Source: Chloropicon primus | Lineage: Eukaryota > Chlorophyta > Chloropicophyceae > Chloropicales > Chloropicaceae | NCBI GenBank assembly: GCA_023205875.1 | Contig: CP060754.1 | Coordinates: 806,001-870,000 of the forward strand | Reading direction: 5' to 3' | DNA length: 64,000 nt | In this document: piece by piece, positions 18,209 to 27,931 of the stretch | Layout: every line of letters begins with the position of its first letter | Position numbering within the stretch: position 1 is the first letter of the stretch | Notes under the pieces: model-generated | Databases searched by the model: none | Seen by the model: the letters and a program-made list of their open reading frames with translations, nothing else | Told to the model about the DNA's origin: nothing | Translations under genes and position numbers: made by a program

Positions 18209-19021
18209 TCACTTATGATGGAGGTGCTTGGCGAACCATCCCAATGTGAGGTTGACGCCGCGCTGAACTCCGATCATACTGGTGAGGTTCTCGCGCCCGC
18301 CGCTGTCGAACCAGCTCTTGCCCAAGAACCCGGCGCCGCGCGTCATCCACCCGTGCGACTGGTCATGAAAGTACTCCATCTCACTTGCAATTCCGTTGGC
18401 CTTGAAGATGGCCGCAAGCTCGCCGTTGCGGTAGAGCTCTGGCTCCTGCGGCGAGGGCAAGATGAGGGTGGGGCTCCTCACGCGCTGGGCGAGCTCGTGC
18501 TCGGTCTCGCCCTCGTAGAGCTCCCTGCCCACCTGGCAGCTCGGGTGGCACCACACGCCCGCCTGCACGCGCTTCGGGTCCTGGCACGCCTTGGCGACCG
18601 CCCACGCGCCCCAGCAAAAGCCGATGCTGCCTGTGCTCGTGACGCCCTTGCCGTCGAGGTGCGCGTAGACGCGCTCGAGGATCGCGCTGCACCAGGCCCA
18701 ATTGAACCGCTTCAACCACTCCTTGCCCTCGTCCGCCGCACCATTCTTGTAGTAAGGCTCGATGCTCCCCCCTTGGTAAAAATCAGGACACACGACGTAG
18801 TGGCCGCCCGCGGCGAGCGCGTCGCACAGCGCTCTGTGGTGCCCGCCGTCGAGGCCAAAGACGTCGTGCATGACGACGATGGCGGTCTTCCAGCGCGGGT
18901 CGCCAGTAGCGTAACAACGACATCCTCCCCCGAGGTCGATGGTTTCCCCCGCGGGAGTGAAGGACGTACCCTTTTCGGCGTAACTCGCCGGGAGGGCGCC
19001 CGTAGGGCAGCAGCTCGACAT
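18209..19021 (-). CDS. Dienelactone hydrolase family protein
   Basis: A 270-residue alpha/beta hydrolase of the dienelactone hydrolase family. 'KTAIVVMHDVFGLDGGHHRA' (46-63) is the usual strand-loop after the first beta strand. 'GSIGFCWGAW' places the cysteine nucleophile at C136, and 'FHDQSHGW' supplies H223. The third triad member, an Asp in the family, is not obvious: the expected stretch reads 'LILPSPQEPE', where a Glu may replace it. The natural substrate is unknown; eukaryotic relatives hydrolyse various esters and lactones in the cytosol. The start at 19021 gives a family-like N-terminus ('MSSCCPTGALP'); an in-frame ATG at 19081 adds 20 basic residues. Confidence 0.88.
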   Translation of the reverse strand: MSSCCPTGALPASYAEKGTSFTPAGETIDLGGGCRCYATGDPRWKTAIVVMHDVFGLDGGHHRALCDALAAGGHYVVCPDFYQGGSIEPYYKNGAADEGKEWLKRFNWAWCSAILERVYAHLDGKGVTSTGSIGFCWGAWAVAKACQDPKRVQAGVWCHPSCQVGRELYEGETEHELAQRVRSPTLILPSPQEPELYRNGELAAIFKANGIASEMEYFHDQSHGWMTRGAGFLGKSWFDSGGRENLTSMIGVQRGVNLTLGWFAKHLHHK

Positions 19022-19532
19022 GAAGAGATGGAGGGTCCTTTCCTTGCCTCTGTTGCGACGATGCCTCGCTCGCGGTCTCAATGCGAGAGACGAGGGGTTT
19101 TTTGATCTCTCGAAATATCTCTCCTCGAAATGAGCGTTACATCGGCCGATGACGGCGGCTCCAGGAGCCTAGGCACCTTGCGGAAGCACTGTCGGTGTCG
19201 GTGGATGGTGAGCAACTTGGCTACGAATCAATCCCAGTGGTCCTTCTCCCGCCGCTTTGGTTTTTTTGTTTTGTTCACACCATTCAGCACACCACACACT
19301 AGTTCACAGTTCGTTGGAACCAAGCCTCCCCCTCCAGCAACTGGTCTGCTAGGTTGAGGTGAAGACGAAAGCTAATCAAAACGAGCACGGACTGGCACTG
19401 GCACTCGTGTTGCTCTTGACTCTTGTCCTCGCCCGTCGAAAAGAGTCACGAGCCGTTGCCGTTGCCGTTCTATTCTAGGGTTCCGACGGGGAGGGAGGGG
19501 CGAGAACACGAGGACGAGGGCGGGAGGGAGAG
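19022..19532. promoter_or_regulatory. Divergent promoter, dienelactone hydrolase / RWP-RK
   Basis: 511 bp between opposite starts, less GC-rich than its flanks. A 75-codon open frame at 19130-19357 has no family resemblance and poor codon use, so I leave it out. No RNA gene seen. Confidence 0.4.
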
Positions 19533-20204
19533 ATGAAGGGGTTGGAGTTCCGGGAGGGACACAGAAGGGACAAGAGGCAGGTCAGCAAGGACGTTGTCGA
19601 GAGGTACGGGCACATGTCACAGGTGGACGCGTGCAAGGAACTAAAAATGAGTACGAGGACGCTTCGGAAGAGGTGCCGAGAACTGGGAGTAAAGCGCTGG
19701 CCGTACAAGCCGGCAAGGGGGAAGAAAGCGGCCATGGCGAGGGCTGAAGGCACGAACACGGGATCGGCTTTCACCGCCGTGAGCAGAGAGGCGCCTCGCG
19801 TCGTAGAGGGCAAGTCGCCGGGGGAGCCCATAGACAAGGTGTCAGCCTGGCAAGCTCAAGTCGCTGCCAAGGCTGCTGCGAGCGCTGGCAAGACGGCGAA
19901 CCACGAGTCTGGGTTCCCCTTGAAGTACCACGAGCGCCTGCAGATACTCGTCCTTTTGAACGAGGCGAGGAACTTCTTCGAGGCGGAGTGCAGCGAGAGA
20001 GAGAAGGAAAGGCTCGCAGAAGTTCAGAACAAGACCAACGACGAGCTCCATATGTTTTGCGTCCAGCTCAAGGAGATCATGTTCGCTCCAGACGCCCTGA
20101 GACACATCAAATCGATAGACCTGCACACGACTCTTATGATCATTGAGGAGGTGCAGTCGCGCTTACTGAAGCTCAGCCCATCGTCTTCCTCAGTGTCAAA
20201 GTAA
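19533..20204 (+). CDS. RWP-RK domain transcription factor
   Basis: A 223-residue protein with one RWP-RK-type domain near the N-terminus (about residues 17-66): 'VVERYGHMSQVDACKELKMS' followed by 'TRTLRKRCRELGVKRWPYK'. The core is the RWPYK stretch in place of RWPxRK; the helix-turn-helix and its basic recognition region are intact. RWP-RK proteins (NIT2/NLP, MID, RKD) control nitrogen responses and gamete or sex programmes in green algae and plants. There is no GAF or PB1 domain, so this is a short RKD/MID-like member. The C-terminal half (about 125-215) is predicted helical with 'NEARNFFEAECSEREKERL' and may mediate dimerisation. Target genes cannot be inferred. Confidence 0.85.
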   Translation: MKGLEFREGHRRDKRQVSKDVVERYGHMSQVDACKELKMSTRTLRKRCRELGVKRWPYKPARGKKAAMARAEGTNTGSAFTAVSREAPRVVEGKSPGEPIDKVSAWQAQVAAKAAASAGKTANHESGFPLKYHERLQILVLLNEARNFFEAECSEREKERLAEVQNKTNDELHMFCVQLKEIMFAPDALRHIKSIDLHTTLMIIEEVQSRLLKLSPSSSSVSK

Positions 20205-20325
20205 ATCAGCTCGGGTTGGGGCCTGAGCGAGCTTCCTGAAGTTTGGATTCAGATCGATTGCCCTGGGTAAATAGAGGGCTAAAAGAAGCTTATTATACAC
20301 TACACTTACTTGATACTACATTATT

Positions 20326-22050
20326 TCAGCTGTTGCAGGAGGACTCCAGGAGCTTCAGCTTGGCTTCCAGCTGGAGCAGGAGCTCGTTCACCAGTGGTTC
20401 CTCGTCCTCAAGCAGAAGCTGCCTCGGCAGGGTGTGGACAAACTGAATGAGCGCCTTCAAGTTTTTGCACTTGACCAGCGTCAGCGACTTGGACGTTTCG
20501 AAGCCACGCAGAAGGACCTCAAACATCCGTTCACACCCCGCGTTCTGCAAGTCTAGCAAGATTTTGTACAGGCTGACCGTCTTCTCGAGTCCCACGATAT
20601 CCATCAAGTCAATCCGTCCGTGCAGGCCAGCGGAGATTATGTCGAACCTCTCCCGGCCATCAATCGAAAACGCTCCCGTTATGCTGCACCCCCCGAGCAT
20701 GTCCGGCAACAGCTCCCGTTCGTCCCTCGAGAAGCCGCCTCCGTTTGCGTCCAAGCTCAGCCACTCTTCAGAGAACATCGGAGAGCCGAAAATGTTCATG
20801 GTCGCTTCTTGAATCGCCTCAGTCACTTCCCCCATGAAATTGCTGTCGTCCGCTAACCCGTCCACGACACGCAAAAGGCACGATTCGTAGAGATTGACCA
20901 GGGACCGAGGCAACACCGTTTTCTCGCGGGGGTCCCTTTCTGCGATAGCGCAGCACGACACGCGGTAGAGGTCCATGATCCTCTTGACCACGAGTTTCAG
21001 GATTGCCGCTGTCGCAGGCTTTACCATCGCGATGTCAAAGAAGCAGATGTCTTCCCTCTCAGCGATCACTTGGAACAGATCAAAGACCCGGACCAGGGCA
21101 TACATGTTGTTCTCGCAGCTGTAAATTTTCTCCCCGAGGGCCTCAAAGCTATCTGCCGTGAGCGTGACAGCTTCCAGCACGACCAACCAGAAGTCCAGCA
21201 GGGCTACAACATTCGCCTCCTCCCGAACGAGTCTTTCCAGAAACGCTCCGCAGAGGAACTGCCTCGTGAAGAAAGACAGCGTTCCGCAGATCCTCAAAAT
21301 ATACCACTTTGATGCGCCGGCACGCTTGAACAGCCCGTCACCCAACGAGTAGCTCTTGGGAAGACCCTGGTCCAGAGGCTGATGAGCTCCAGAGGTGCTG
21401 CCCCAGGCAAGCAGGTTGGTGTCCTTCACGAGCAAGGCCAGACCATGAAAAGCTGCCTGAAAGAGGCTGTCAAGCTCCTTGTAATCAAGGATATCTTCCA
21501 CGTGCGCGTTGAAGCACTCCTCTTGTTCACTCCAGCTAAAGAAGTTTTCTAGCACGCTCAGGGACACGAGCAGCACCCTGCACGCATAGAGCCTGAACTG
21601 CGATTCCGAATCAGGAGCGGTGGCCGTCTTCCTCAGCTGCCCCGTGCTGTACGCAGCACCAAGCAGCACACTGTCCAGGACGTCGTCTCGATAGGACGGA
21701 GACGTCGGCCTCACCGATTCGCTACTTTTGCTTCTCCCCTTGAGGACGGAGGGGTAACACCGGTGGAGGTTCCCCAGCAACAGGAAGCTACAGTTCACCG
21801 GGTGAACACTCCTCTGGTCGAAGCCTCTTTCCTCGGTCTTGAGCTTGATGAGCATCGCTATTATATACTTCGGGAGCTCTCGGCACAGAAGCACGAAGTC
21901 GACTCGTCCCTTGGAAGCACCACAGGCCTTCTCCAAGCCGTCGTAGTTGAGATAGAAGTAAGGATGACTGCTGTTGGCCTCGTTGACACTTTTCAGGAGC
22001 TTGTCTTGCGAAAGCCCGCTGAGCACGAAGACGCACCCACTGACCCACAT
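20326..22050 (-). CDS. Unknown helical protein, 574 aa
   Basis: I do not recognise a family. The frame is long, single-exon and has the same codon use as its neighbours. Residues 1-560 are mostly amphipathic helices with Leu/Val/Ala-rich faces ('LYACRVLLVSLSVLENFFSW', 'ANVVALLDFWLVVLEAVTLT', 'SLYKILLDLQNAGCERMFEV'), suggesting an alpha-solenoid. No membrane segment, zinc site or catalytic motif stands out; Cys residues are many but scattered. The first in-frame ATG is 22050; the hydrophobic start ('WVSGCVFVLSGL') could be buried helix or a weak signal. The divergent RNF10-like gene begins 144 bp away. Confidence 0.8.
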   Translation of the reverse strand: MWVSGCVFVLSGLSQDKLLKSVNEANSSHPYFYLNYDGLEKACGASKGRVDFVLLCRELPKYIIAMLIKLKTEERGFDQRSVHPVNCSFLLLGNLHRCYPSVLKGRSKSSESVRPTSPSYRDDVLDSVLLGAAYSTGQLRKTATAPDSESQFRLYACRVLLVSLSVLENFFSWSEQEECFNAHVEDILDYKELDSLFQAAFHGLALLVKDTNLLAWGSTSGAHQPLDQGLPKSYSLGDGLFKRAGASKWYILRICGTLSFFTRQFLCGAFLERLVREEANVVALLDFWLVVLEAVTLTADSFEALGEKIYSCENNMYALVRVFDLFQVIAEREDICFFDIAMVKPATAAILKLVVKRIMDLYRVSCCAIAERDPREKTVLPRSLVNLYESCLLRVVDGLADDSNFMGEVTEAIQEATMNIFGSPMFSEEWLSLDANGGGFSRDERELLPDMLGGCSITGAFSIDGRERFDIISAGLHGRIDLMDIVGLEKTVSLYKILLDLQNAGCERMFEVLLRGFETSKSLTLVKCKNLKALIQFVHTLPRQLLLEDEEPLVNELLLQLEAKLKLLESSCNS

Positions 22051-22194
22051 CCTCCCTCCCAAGAGTAGAAGAGGGAGAAGCCACTTCGCACACCCTCCTC
22101 CCTCCTCCTCCACCGCCCCCGATCGTCGATCTGAGCCGATATTGACTCCAAAGGGGGAGGGAGAGGGAGAGAGAGGGAGGGAGAGGGAGACGGG
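22051..22194. promoter_or_regulatory. Short divergent promoter (574-aa unknown / RNF10-like)
   Basis: 144 bp between opposite starts, with a (GGGAGA)n stretch at about 22155-22190 directly before the RNF10-like ATG. Confidence 0.45.
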
Positions 22195-24126
22195 ATGCTG
22201 GACCCGAACGCTGCGTCGTTCACGCCGAGTGGGAAGGCGTCAAGGGGGAAGAAAAAGAGCAAAACGAGGAGGCCGAAGGAGGGGAGGGGGGAACTCTCGT
22301 TAGCTTTCGAGGGAGGGGTAAAGAGATCTCAGCAGGGGGGGGACAGCAACAGCAACAGCAATGCCAACCACTTGCTCAACTTCAAGTACGAGACGAGGAG
22401 CAAGGCCTCCAGTTCCGGATCTCGATCCAGCAGGGGGTCCCACCGGCCGCGGAGGAGGCACATTAAGTACGACAAAGACCTTTTTGTGCAGGCAAACTAT
22501 CGCTTTCTGGTTTCAGATGCCGTGGAGGTTGAAAAGTACAGCACGAATCCGGATAAGATGATTAACTGGGAGGACGTGGCGCACGTGTACTCCATATCTG
22601 CAGAGACCGAGTGCTTGCAGTGTCCCATCTGCTTGGAAGAGGCCCTTGTTGCTCAAACGACGACCTGCGGCCACACCTTTTGTCTGCCTTGCATACTGAG
22701 GCATGCCATGACCAAGGGGGGCAGAGAAGATATTTCTTGCCCCCTTTGCTTCGGACCAACCTCGTTGCTGGACCTCAGATCCCTGCACCACAACGTGGTC
22801 GAGCCGCTCAAGGTTGGTAGCAAAATGAAGTTCAGGAAGCTGCGCCGGAAGAAGAAGTCGATCTTCCCAGGTCTCGGGCTTGATGTGCCTCCCAGAGCGA
22901 AGCACGGAAAGTGCTTTCCGTTTTCCAAGTTCACGCTGACTTCCGAGCACGGGTACGAGTCGAGTATGAAGAAACAGGTCGCGTTGCTGGAGAACTACGC
23001 GAACAAGCTCGTCGTGGAGGAAGGCCTCGGGGAAGGGACGCTTCCCTTCATCTTCCTCTCCGTTAACCTGTTGCAGGAGAGGTACCTCACATGGAAAGAG
23101 AAGAGGAACGCCAAGCTGGGATCAGGGGACACGGAGTTTTCCGGATTGAGCTTGGAGAATATGCACGACCTGGCCAAGATAAGGGCAGGCGAAGCGGAGG
23201 AGACGGCCAGACAGGCGAAGAAGGACTCCTTGTTGTGGCCGGTCCTGGTTTCCAATGCCGCGAACTTCGCAGAGGAGAGGCAAATCGAGCAGTTGCAGAA
23301 ATACGAGGAGAAGGAGGTCTGGGAACTGGAAGGGAAGGAGGAGCGGGTCTCGCAAATGGACCTGGAGGAGTCGGATCAGTTCTATTCCTACTACCAGTCA
23401 CAAGATGGTCAGAACGTCTTCATTCATCCGCTGAACATGAAGTGCATTCTGCACCACTACGGCGGCGATCTCACACAAGCGCCGGCTTGCATCGAAGGGG
23501 AGGTCGTTGAAATAGAATCTTTCGTGCAGACCGAGGAGAAGAGAAACAGGTTTAGATTCCTGTCCCACCTCCCGATAGCCTCAACAGTGACACTCTGTGA
23601 GCTTGATCTGGGGCAGAGCTTGCCAAAGTCAGCTCTCAAGCCTTTTCTGGACGAGATCAACAACAGAAAGAGGGTGAGAAAAAACAAGAAGAAGCGAGTG
23701 GCCAGGGAGAGGACCGCCGCAGAGAGCAAACAGAGGGAAGAAAAGATGGACGCGGAATTCTTCAGGATGCGACTCTCGTCCTCACCAGGAGGGGGTGACG
23801 ATGAGGCCCACCACAGGGGCAGGGACGGGTTTGCTGCGGACTTGTCCTCCTCCCCAGCGACGCAAGAAAGGTAGGTGGTCACATTTTTCGTTTCATTTAT
23901 CAATCGATCTACTGACCCTTGCTGTCCTTTTCTTGGTTCGCTTTGCAGTGGCATCTCGTTCGCAAAGGTGACCCAGCTTGGGTTCGGCGCGGGATCGGAG
24001 AGCAGCGGAAACGCGAGTTGGGGCCCGGGCTCGTGGGGAAGTCCGTCCCAGAGCCGCCCCATGGCATCGGCAAAGTGGGAGAAACAGAAGAAGCACGGGA
24101 AGAATGTCATGGTGATGAAATTTTAA
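22195..24126 (+). CDS. RNF10: RING-finger E3 ligase, RNF10-like (two exons)
   Basis: Exons 22195-23870 and 23949-24126 join in phase 2 to give 617 residues. A C3HC4 RING lies at about 141-184 ('CPICLEEALVAQTTTCGHTF' onward, closing with 'CPLC'). Before it, 'YDKDLFVQANYRFLVSDA' and 'INWEDVAHV' are RNF10 hallmarks; after it come 'FYSYYQSQDGQNVFIHPLN' and 'FLSHLPIASTVTLCELDL', also RNF10-specific. The short last exon carries 'SFAKVTQLGFG', matching the conserved C-terminal motif of RNF10. Human RNF10 monoubiquitylates small-subunit ribosomal proteins on stalled ribosomes. Residues 20-90 are basic and Ser/Asn-rich. Its stop is 34 bp from that of the convergent MORN-like gene. Confidence 0.92.
23871..23948 (+). 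other. Intron near 3' end of RNF10-like gene
   Basis: 78 nt: donor 'GAAAG|GTAGGT', branch-like 'ACTGACC', acceptor 'CTTTGCAG|TGGC'. It is the only intron in the window near a gene's 3' end. Reading through gives an immediate TAG. Confidence 0.9.
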
Positions 24127-24160
24127 CACTTATGCTTGACAAAGGAATCCTTAACTCCCT

Positions 24161-26518
24161 TCACATCTGTGGTGGTGGCAGCTTTATCTTCAACTTCTTC
24201 AACACTGGCTCGCCTTTTTCTGGAGACTGCCCTTTCGATACATCTGGAGATCGCTCCCTCTTCTGGTCTTCCGCGGGGGACTCCTTCTTCTCGCTTGGCA
24301 CAGGAGGTTGCTCCTGCTGCTCCGCCGCGGTCTGCTCCCTCCCCTGTTCTGCCACGGCGGGCACTTGCTTTTGCTGACCTCCCGCCTCGGATTGCTCCTT
24401 CCTCTCCGCCAATGCGGCCAGCGTGAGAGGCATTCTCATGTCGGAGGAGGTCAACATCAAGTTCTCCAGGGCGCTAGGCTCCCGGGCGGCACCGTCCCCA
24501 AGGGCTGCACCAAGCGCCTGCAGAAATTTGGACCGATTCTGGTAGTGGGACTGATACCCTACCAGGTCAAGGTTCTTAAATGACCGCAGTATTTCTTCCC
24601 GGACCGTTTCTAAGTACGTCGGCAGGACGACAAGGGGCAGGACATGGTAGTCCTTTAGCTCACCATTGAATTCAAGCTCCGCTTTGCAGGGGCCTGCACT
24701 CTCACTCGCGGAGAATGGCTTCTCTGATGCCTTTGAAGCGAAAAGGAAGTGGGTTATTCCAGTGTATTCTGGCCGGAACGCAAAGTGAACCACAAAATTC
24801 GTCACAGGAGTGTCCGAGTACAAGTTCGGAGAGATCGACAGATCTTTCAAGACCGTGTCGCATCTCACGAACTTGTTTCCGGAGATGCACAGGATGCTGA
24901 TGTCATCAATCTCTTCTCGGGACGAGCAGTACCCTTCGATCACGATCTTCTGAGATTCTGCCTTGCCCTTTGCGTCCTTCACCTGTCCGTTGCCCTGGCG
25001 TCCGGTTTCCTTCACGCCGCCATCCTCGTTTCCTGCAGCTTGTTTTCCCTTCGTCGTTTCTTTGATTGTTATGACTGGCGGGTTCACGGACAGCAGGCCA
25101 ACGAACTTGCAGGGTTTGGCCTTCTTGGGCACGTTCCCGGGCGGGCCCTGACTTCGCGAGGTGGACGCTACCGGGGTCTCCACAGTCCCACCCACTCTCT
25201 GCGCAGTTTTAGGGATGTAAGCTCTCAGGTCGGCGGGCACTCCTATTCCCCGCTCTTTCAGCAAATCAGTCAGCATCTGCTGTTGTTGCTGACCTCCTTG
25301 GCCGGCATTCCCAGCGCCGCTCAACCTTCCCAGACTGGGCACCAAACCTTTCTTCATCTGCAGCAGCATCTGCAGCACTGCTTGTTGCTGCCCTTGACAC
25401 GCCAGGCTCGAAGCGAGGGCGTTCGCTGCTTGTAAAGGCGCATCGGGCTTCACCTCGCATGGGCTCGAAGCGTTGACAACCTTTGCGCCCGGGTTTGACT
25501 TGTGAAGCAGGTGCGCCAGGCTGTTCAGGCTGGATTCCACGGCGTGCGCCGGGAGACCCAGAACCTCCTCGGACTTCAAGTAAGCGATGTTGGATATCGA
25601 CTTGGCCAGCTTGCTCATCTCCATCCCCTGCACCGCGAGCTTGTCCGCAATCTCCACGAAGCTCTTGTACTCCCCTTGCAGCACGTCCGCGGAGATGTTC
25701 GCGACCTCGGCCTGGTTCAGGAGGTGCGCGCAGCTCTGCGGGAGGTTGCACTTTGCGAGACTGCGGAACGTCACGCAGATGAGCTCCCCCTTCTGGAAGA
25801 TTCCTTTGATCCAGTTCCCGTCGCTGTCCACGAACAGGCAAGAGTCGTGGAACTTGCCGTCCTTCCAGGAGCCGACGTGCTTGGAGCCGTCCGGAAGGAC
25901 CGTTATGCCCTGGGAGGGGTAACCGTTCTTCCACTGCCCCTTGAACTCCGAGGCCGTCCAGAAGGTGTTAGCCTGGATATTCGACAGGATGAACTCCTGC
26001 CACGACTGCCCGATAAAGTCGAGGACGTCCCCGGCGCTCGCCCGGCCGAAGCTGAAGGCCCCGTTCTCGAACTTGCCCGTCGCCATGGACCACGTGCTGC
26101 GCGCGCTCGGGAACTCGATGAGCCCTATCCCGTTCATCTGTGTCCCCACCACCTCCCCGGAGTAGAGGATGGCCCCGGCCTTCGAGGGCCAAATGGCCAC
26201 GCCCACGCCGTTGCTCGCCCCGCTCTTTATCAGGGCGTTCAACGCCTCCTTGCTCGCGAGCTTCAGCGCCCCAGAGGCCCCCGCGGGCATCACCACCTGG
26301 CCGCTGAACCTCCCAGGAGTCGACGAGGCGAGCGGCGGCATGTCGAAGGACACGAGCTCGCTCCTTCCCGACTCCCCTCCCTGACCCATCATCTTCTGCT
26401 GTCCCTCGCACGCCGACACACTCGCAAAGAAACCACGCGGAACGTCGTCGTCGTCGTCGTCGTCGTCGTTTAACGGTTTTGCCCCTTTCCGTTTCGATTT
26501 CGGCTGGGTGAACACCAT
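24161..26518 (-). CDS. Unknown protein with MORN-like repeats, 785 aa
   Basis: No full-length family recognised. Residues 75-240 contain degenerate MORN-like units: 'GAILYSGEVVGTQMNGIGLI', 'ASEFKGQWKNGYPSQGITV', 'DGSKHVGSWKDGKFHDSCLF'. MORN repeats often lie at membranes and flagellar structures. A Gln-rich tract lies near 415, and a second ordered region spans about 500-720 ('VIEGYCSSREEIDDISILCI', 'VVHFAFRPEYTGITHFLF'), unassigned. The last 90 residues are Glu/Gln/Lys/Pro-rich and end in a basic 'LKKLKIKLPPP'. An eight-Asp run at 18-25 comes from a (GTC)n repeat on the plus strand. The ATG at 26518 is the earliest; a paired Met near residue 43 is an alternative start. Confidence 0.75.
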   Translation of the reverse strand: MVFTQPKSKRKGAKPLNDDDDDDDDVPRGFFASVSACEGQQKMMGQGGESGRSELVSFDMPPLASSTPGRFSGQVVMPAGASGALKLASKEALNALIKSGASNGVGVAIWPSKAGAILYSGEVVGTQMNGIGLIEFPSARSTWSMATGKFENGAFSFGRASAGDVLDFIGQSWQEFILSNIQANTFWTASEFKGQWKNGYPSQGITVLPDGSKHVGSWKDGKFHDSCLFVDSDGNWIKGIFQKGELICVTFRSLAKCNLPQSCAHLLNQAEVANISADVLQGEYKSFVEIADKLAVQGMEMSKLAKSISNIAYLKSEEVLGLPAHAVESSLNSLAHLLHKSNPGAKVVNASSPCEVKPDAPLQAANALASSLACQGQQQAVLQMLLQMKKGLVPSLGRLSGAGNAGQGGQQQQQMLTDLLKERGIGVPADLRAYIPKTAQRVGGTVETPVASTSRSQGPPGNVPKKAKPCKFVGLLSVNPPVITIKETTKGKQAAGNEDGGVKETGRQGNGQVKDAKGKAESQKIVIEGYCSSREEIDDISILCISGNKFVRCDTVLKDLSISPNLYSDTPVTNFVVHFAFRPEYTGITHFLFASKASEKPFSASESAGPCKAELEFNGELKDYHVLPLVVLPTYLETVREEILRSFKNLDLVGYQSHYQNRSKFLQALGAALGDGAAREPSALENLMLTSSDMRMPLTLAALAERKEQSEAGGQQKQVPAVAEQGREQTAAEQQEQPPVPSEKKESPAEDQKRERSPDVSKGQSPEKGEPVLKKLKIKLPPPQM
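26443..26470. repeat. Trinucleotide repeat (GTC)n, codes poly-Asp
   Basis: About nine GTC units on the plus strand, read on the minus strand as an Asp run in the MORN-like protein. Confidence 0.85.
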
Positions 26519-26729
26519 GGGGTTGTGGGGTTGTGGGGGCGGAATGGGGAGGCGATGGCTGAAGAGTGTGTGTGTGTGTGTTTGTTTGTTTGTGTGTTAG
26601 GTAATGTGATAAGGTTAGGTTGGAGTGCCCCCGAGTGTCTGTTGTTGCGATCTTGGTGGCAGAGGAGGAAGAGTCACCAATTTGTTATGACAGCAAAACC
26701 CAGTCCTCTTCTTCGGTCTCGGAAGATAG

Positions 26730-27698
26730 TCAGACGTCCATGCTCTGGCACTCCCCGGAGGAGAGTCCGAGGATCGCAGTCTTCCCCTCCGCGTCGACCC
26801 CAACGGAGGACGCGAATCCTTTCACGTCCTTCTCCGAGACGGTCCTGCAAGCCTTGCAGTCCCACACCACGACCTTGCCGCCAAAGTAGCAGGCCACGAC
26901 CTTGGAGTCCGATGCGACCCCGGACGCGCAGACGCCGTTGTCCTTGTCCTTGGTGGTCCTGTCCTTGGGGGGGCCCATCGTCCCCTTCAGCTTGCCCGTG
27001 GCGGGGTCCCACAGCTTGACCGTGGCGTCCCAGCCCGTGGAGACGACGTGGTTGTCCAGAACTCTGTGCACGCCGGTGACGGAAGTCGCGTGCGCCCCCT
27101 CGATGGCTTTCAGGCACTCGAGAGTCTCCAGGCTCCAAATCCTGATGCTCCCGTCGGCCGAGCCCGAGGCGATCGTGGCGCCGCTCAGGGCGGCCAGGGA
27201 CGTCACCTGCAGGCCGTGGCCCTGCAAGGTGCCCAAGCACTTGCCCGTCTTCAGATCCCATACCTTGACGCTCCCGTCGAGAGAGGCCGTCGCGGCCTTG
27301 TCCCCGACCACCACGACGTCCGTGAGGCCCTGAGCGTGTCCCGAGAGCTCCAACTCCGGCTTGTCGCCGCCGCCGAGAGACCAAACCGCCGCCTTCGCGT
27401 CCCTGGAGGCGCTCACGAACTTGGTCGCTCCGTACGCGGCCACCTTGGAAACGGCCGCCAGGTGCCCGCTAATAACTTTCTTCGTGCCGCTCGAGTCGAG
27501 GTCCACCACCGTGAGGATGCCGTCCTCCGAGCCGGACACCAGGGCCGATCCCACCACCGCGGTCGTCCACACTGGCGAGGAGTCCTCCGAGACGACCCTC
27601 TCCAGCTTGCCCGCCTTCCAGAGCAGGACCTTCCCATCCGTGGCCGCTGTCAGGAAAGCGCTCTTGTCGCTGCTGTACGCGACGGAAGTCGTCGTCAT
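26730..27698 (-). CDS. WD40 repeat protein, 322 aa from first ATG
   Basis: A beta-propeller protein with about seven WD repeats; clear ones are 'LTAATDGKVLLWK', 'FVSASRDAKAAVWSL', 'ATASLDGSVKVWDLKTGKC', 'IASGSADGSIRIWSLETLEC' and 'VVSTGWDATVKLWDPATGK'. No extra domain. Relatives cannot be told apart by eye, so the partner complex is unknown. The start is problematic: 27698 is the first in-frame ATG after the upstream gene, yet about 45 codons before it read like coding sequence belonging to the first blade, and a good splice acceptor ('CCCCTTTCCAG') lies near 27831 without any ATG upstream that would fit. A non-ATG start or a missed 5' exon is possible. Confidence 0.8.
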   Translation of the reverse strand: MTTTSVAYSSDKSAFLTAATDGKVLLWKAGKLERVVSEDSSPVWTTAVVGSALVSGSEDGILTVVDLDSSGTKKVISGHLAAVSKVAAYGATKFVSASRDAKAAVWSLGGGDKPELELSGHAQGLTDVVVVGDKAATASLDGSVKVWDLKTGKCLGTLQGHGLQVTSLAALSGATIASGSADGSIRIWSLETLECLKAIEGAHATSVTGVHRVLDNHVVSTGWDATVKLWDPATGKLKGTMGPPKDRTTKDKDNGVCASGVASDSKVVACYFGGKVVVWDCKACRTVSEKDVKGFASSVGVDAEGKTAILGLSSGECQSMDV

Positions 27699-27931
27699 GC
27701 TGTGGTGATTAGCGGGCGCCTCCGCCCCGGCGAAGCACTTGAACCCGCGCACTCCTTTCGCGTCAGACGCTACACTCTTCCCCCCGAAAAACACGCTCAG
27801 CTCGTCGAGCTCTCCGCTCTCCGCTGGAAAGGGGGCCAGGGCCAGGCCAGGCCAAGAAGGGCGGGAGGACGGAGGAATTGATTGAAATACAATGCACAAT
27901 ACAAGAATGGGTGATGGGGGTGTTGCTACTT

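Noticed and set aside
19130-19357. 75-codon open frame in the dienelactone hydrolase/RWP-RK gap
   Set aside because: Poor codon use, no similarity to any family I know, and lies in a divergent promoter.
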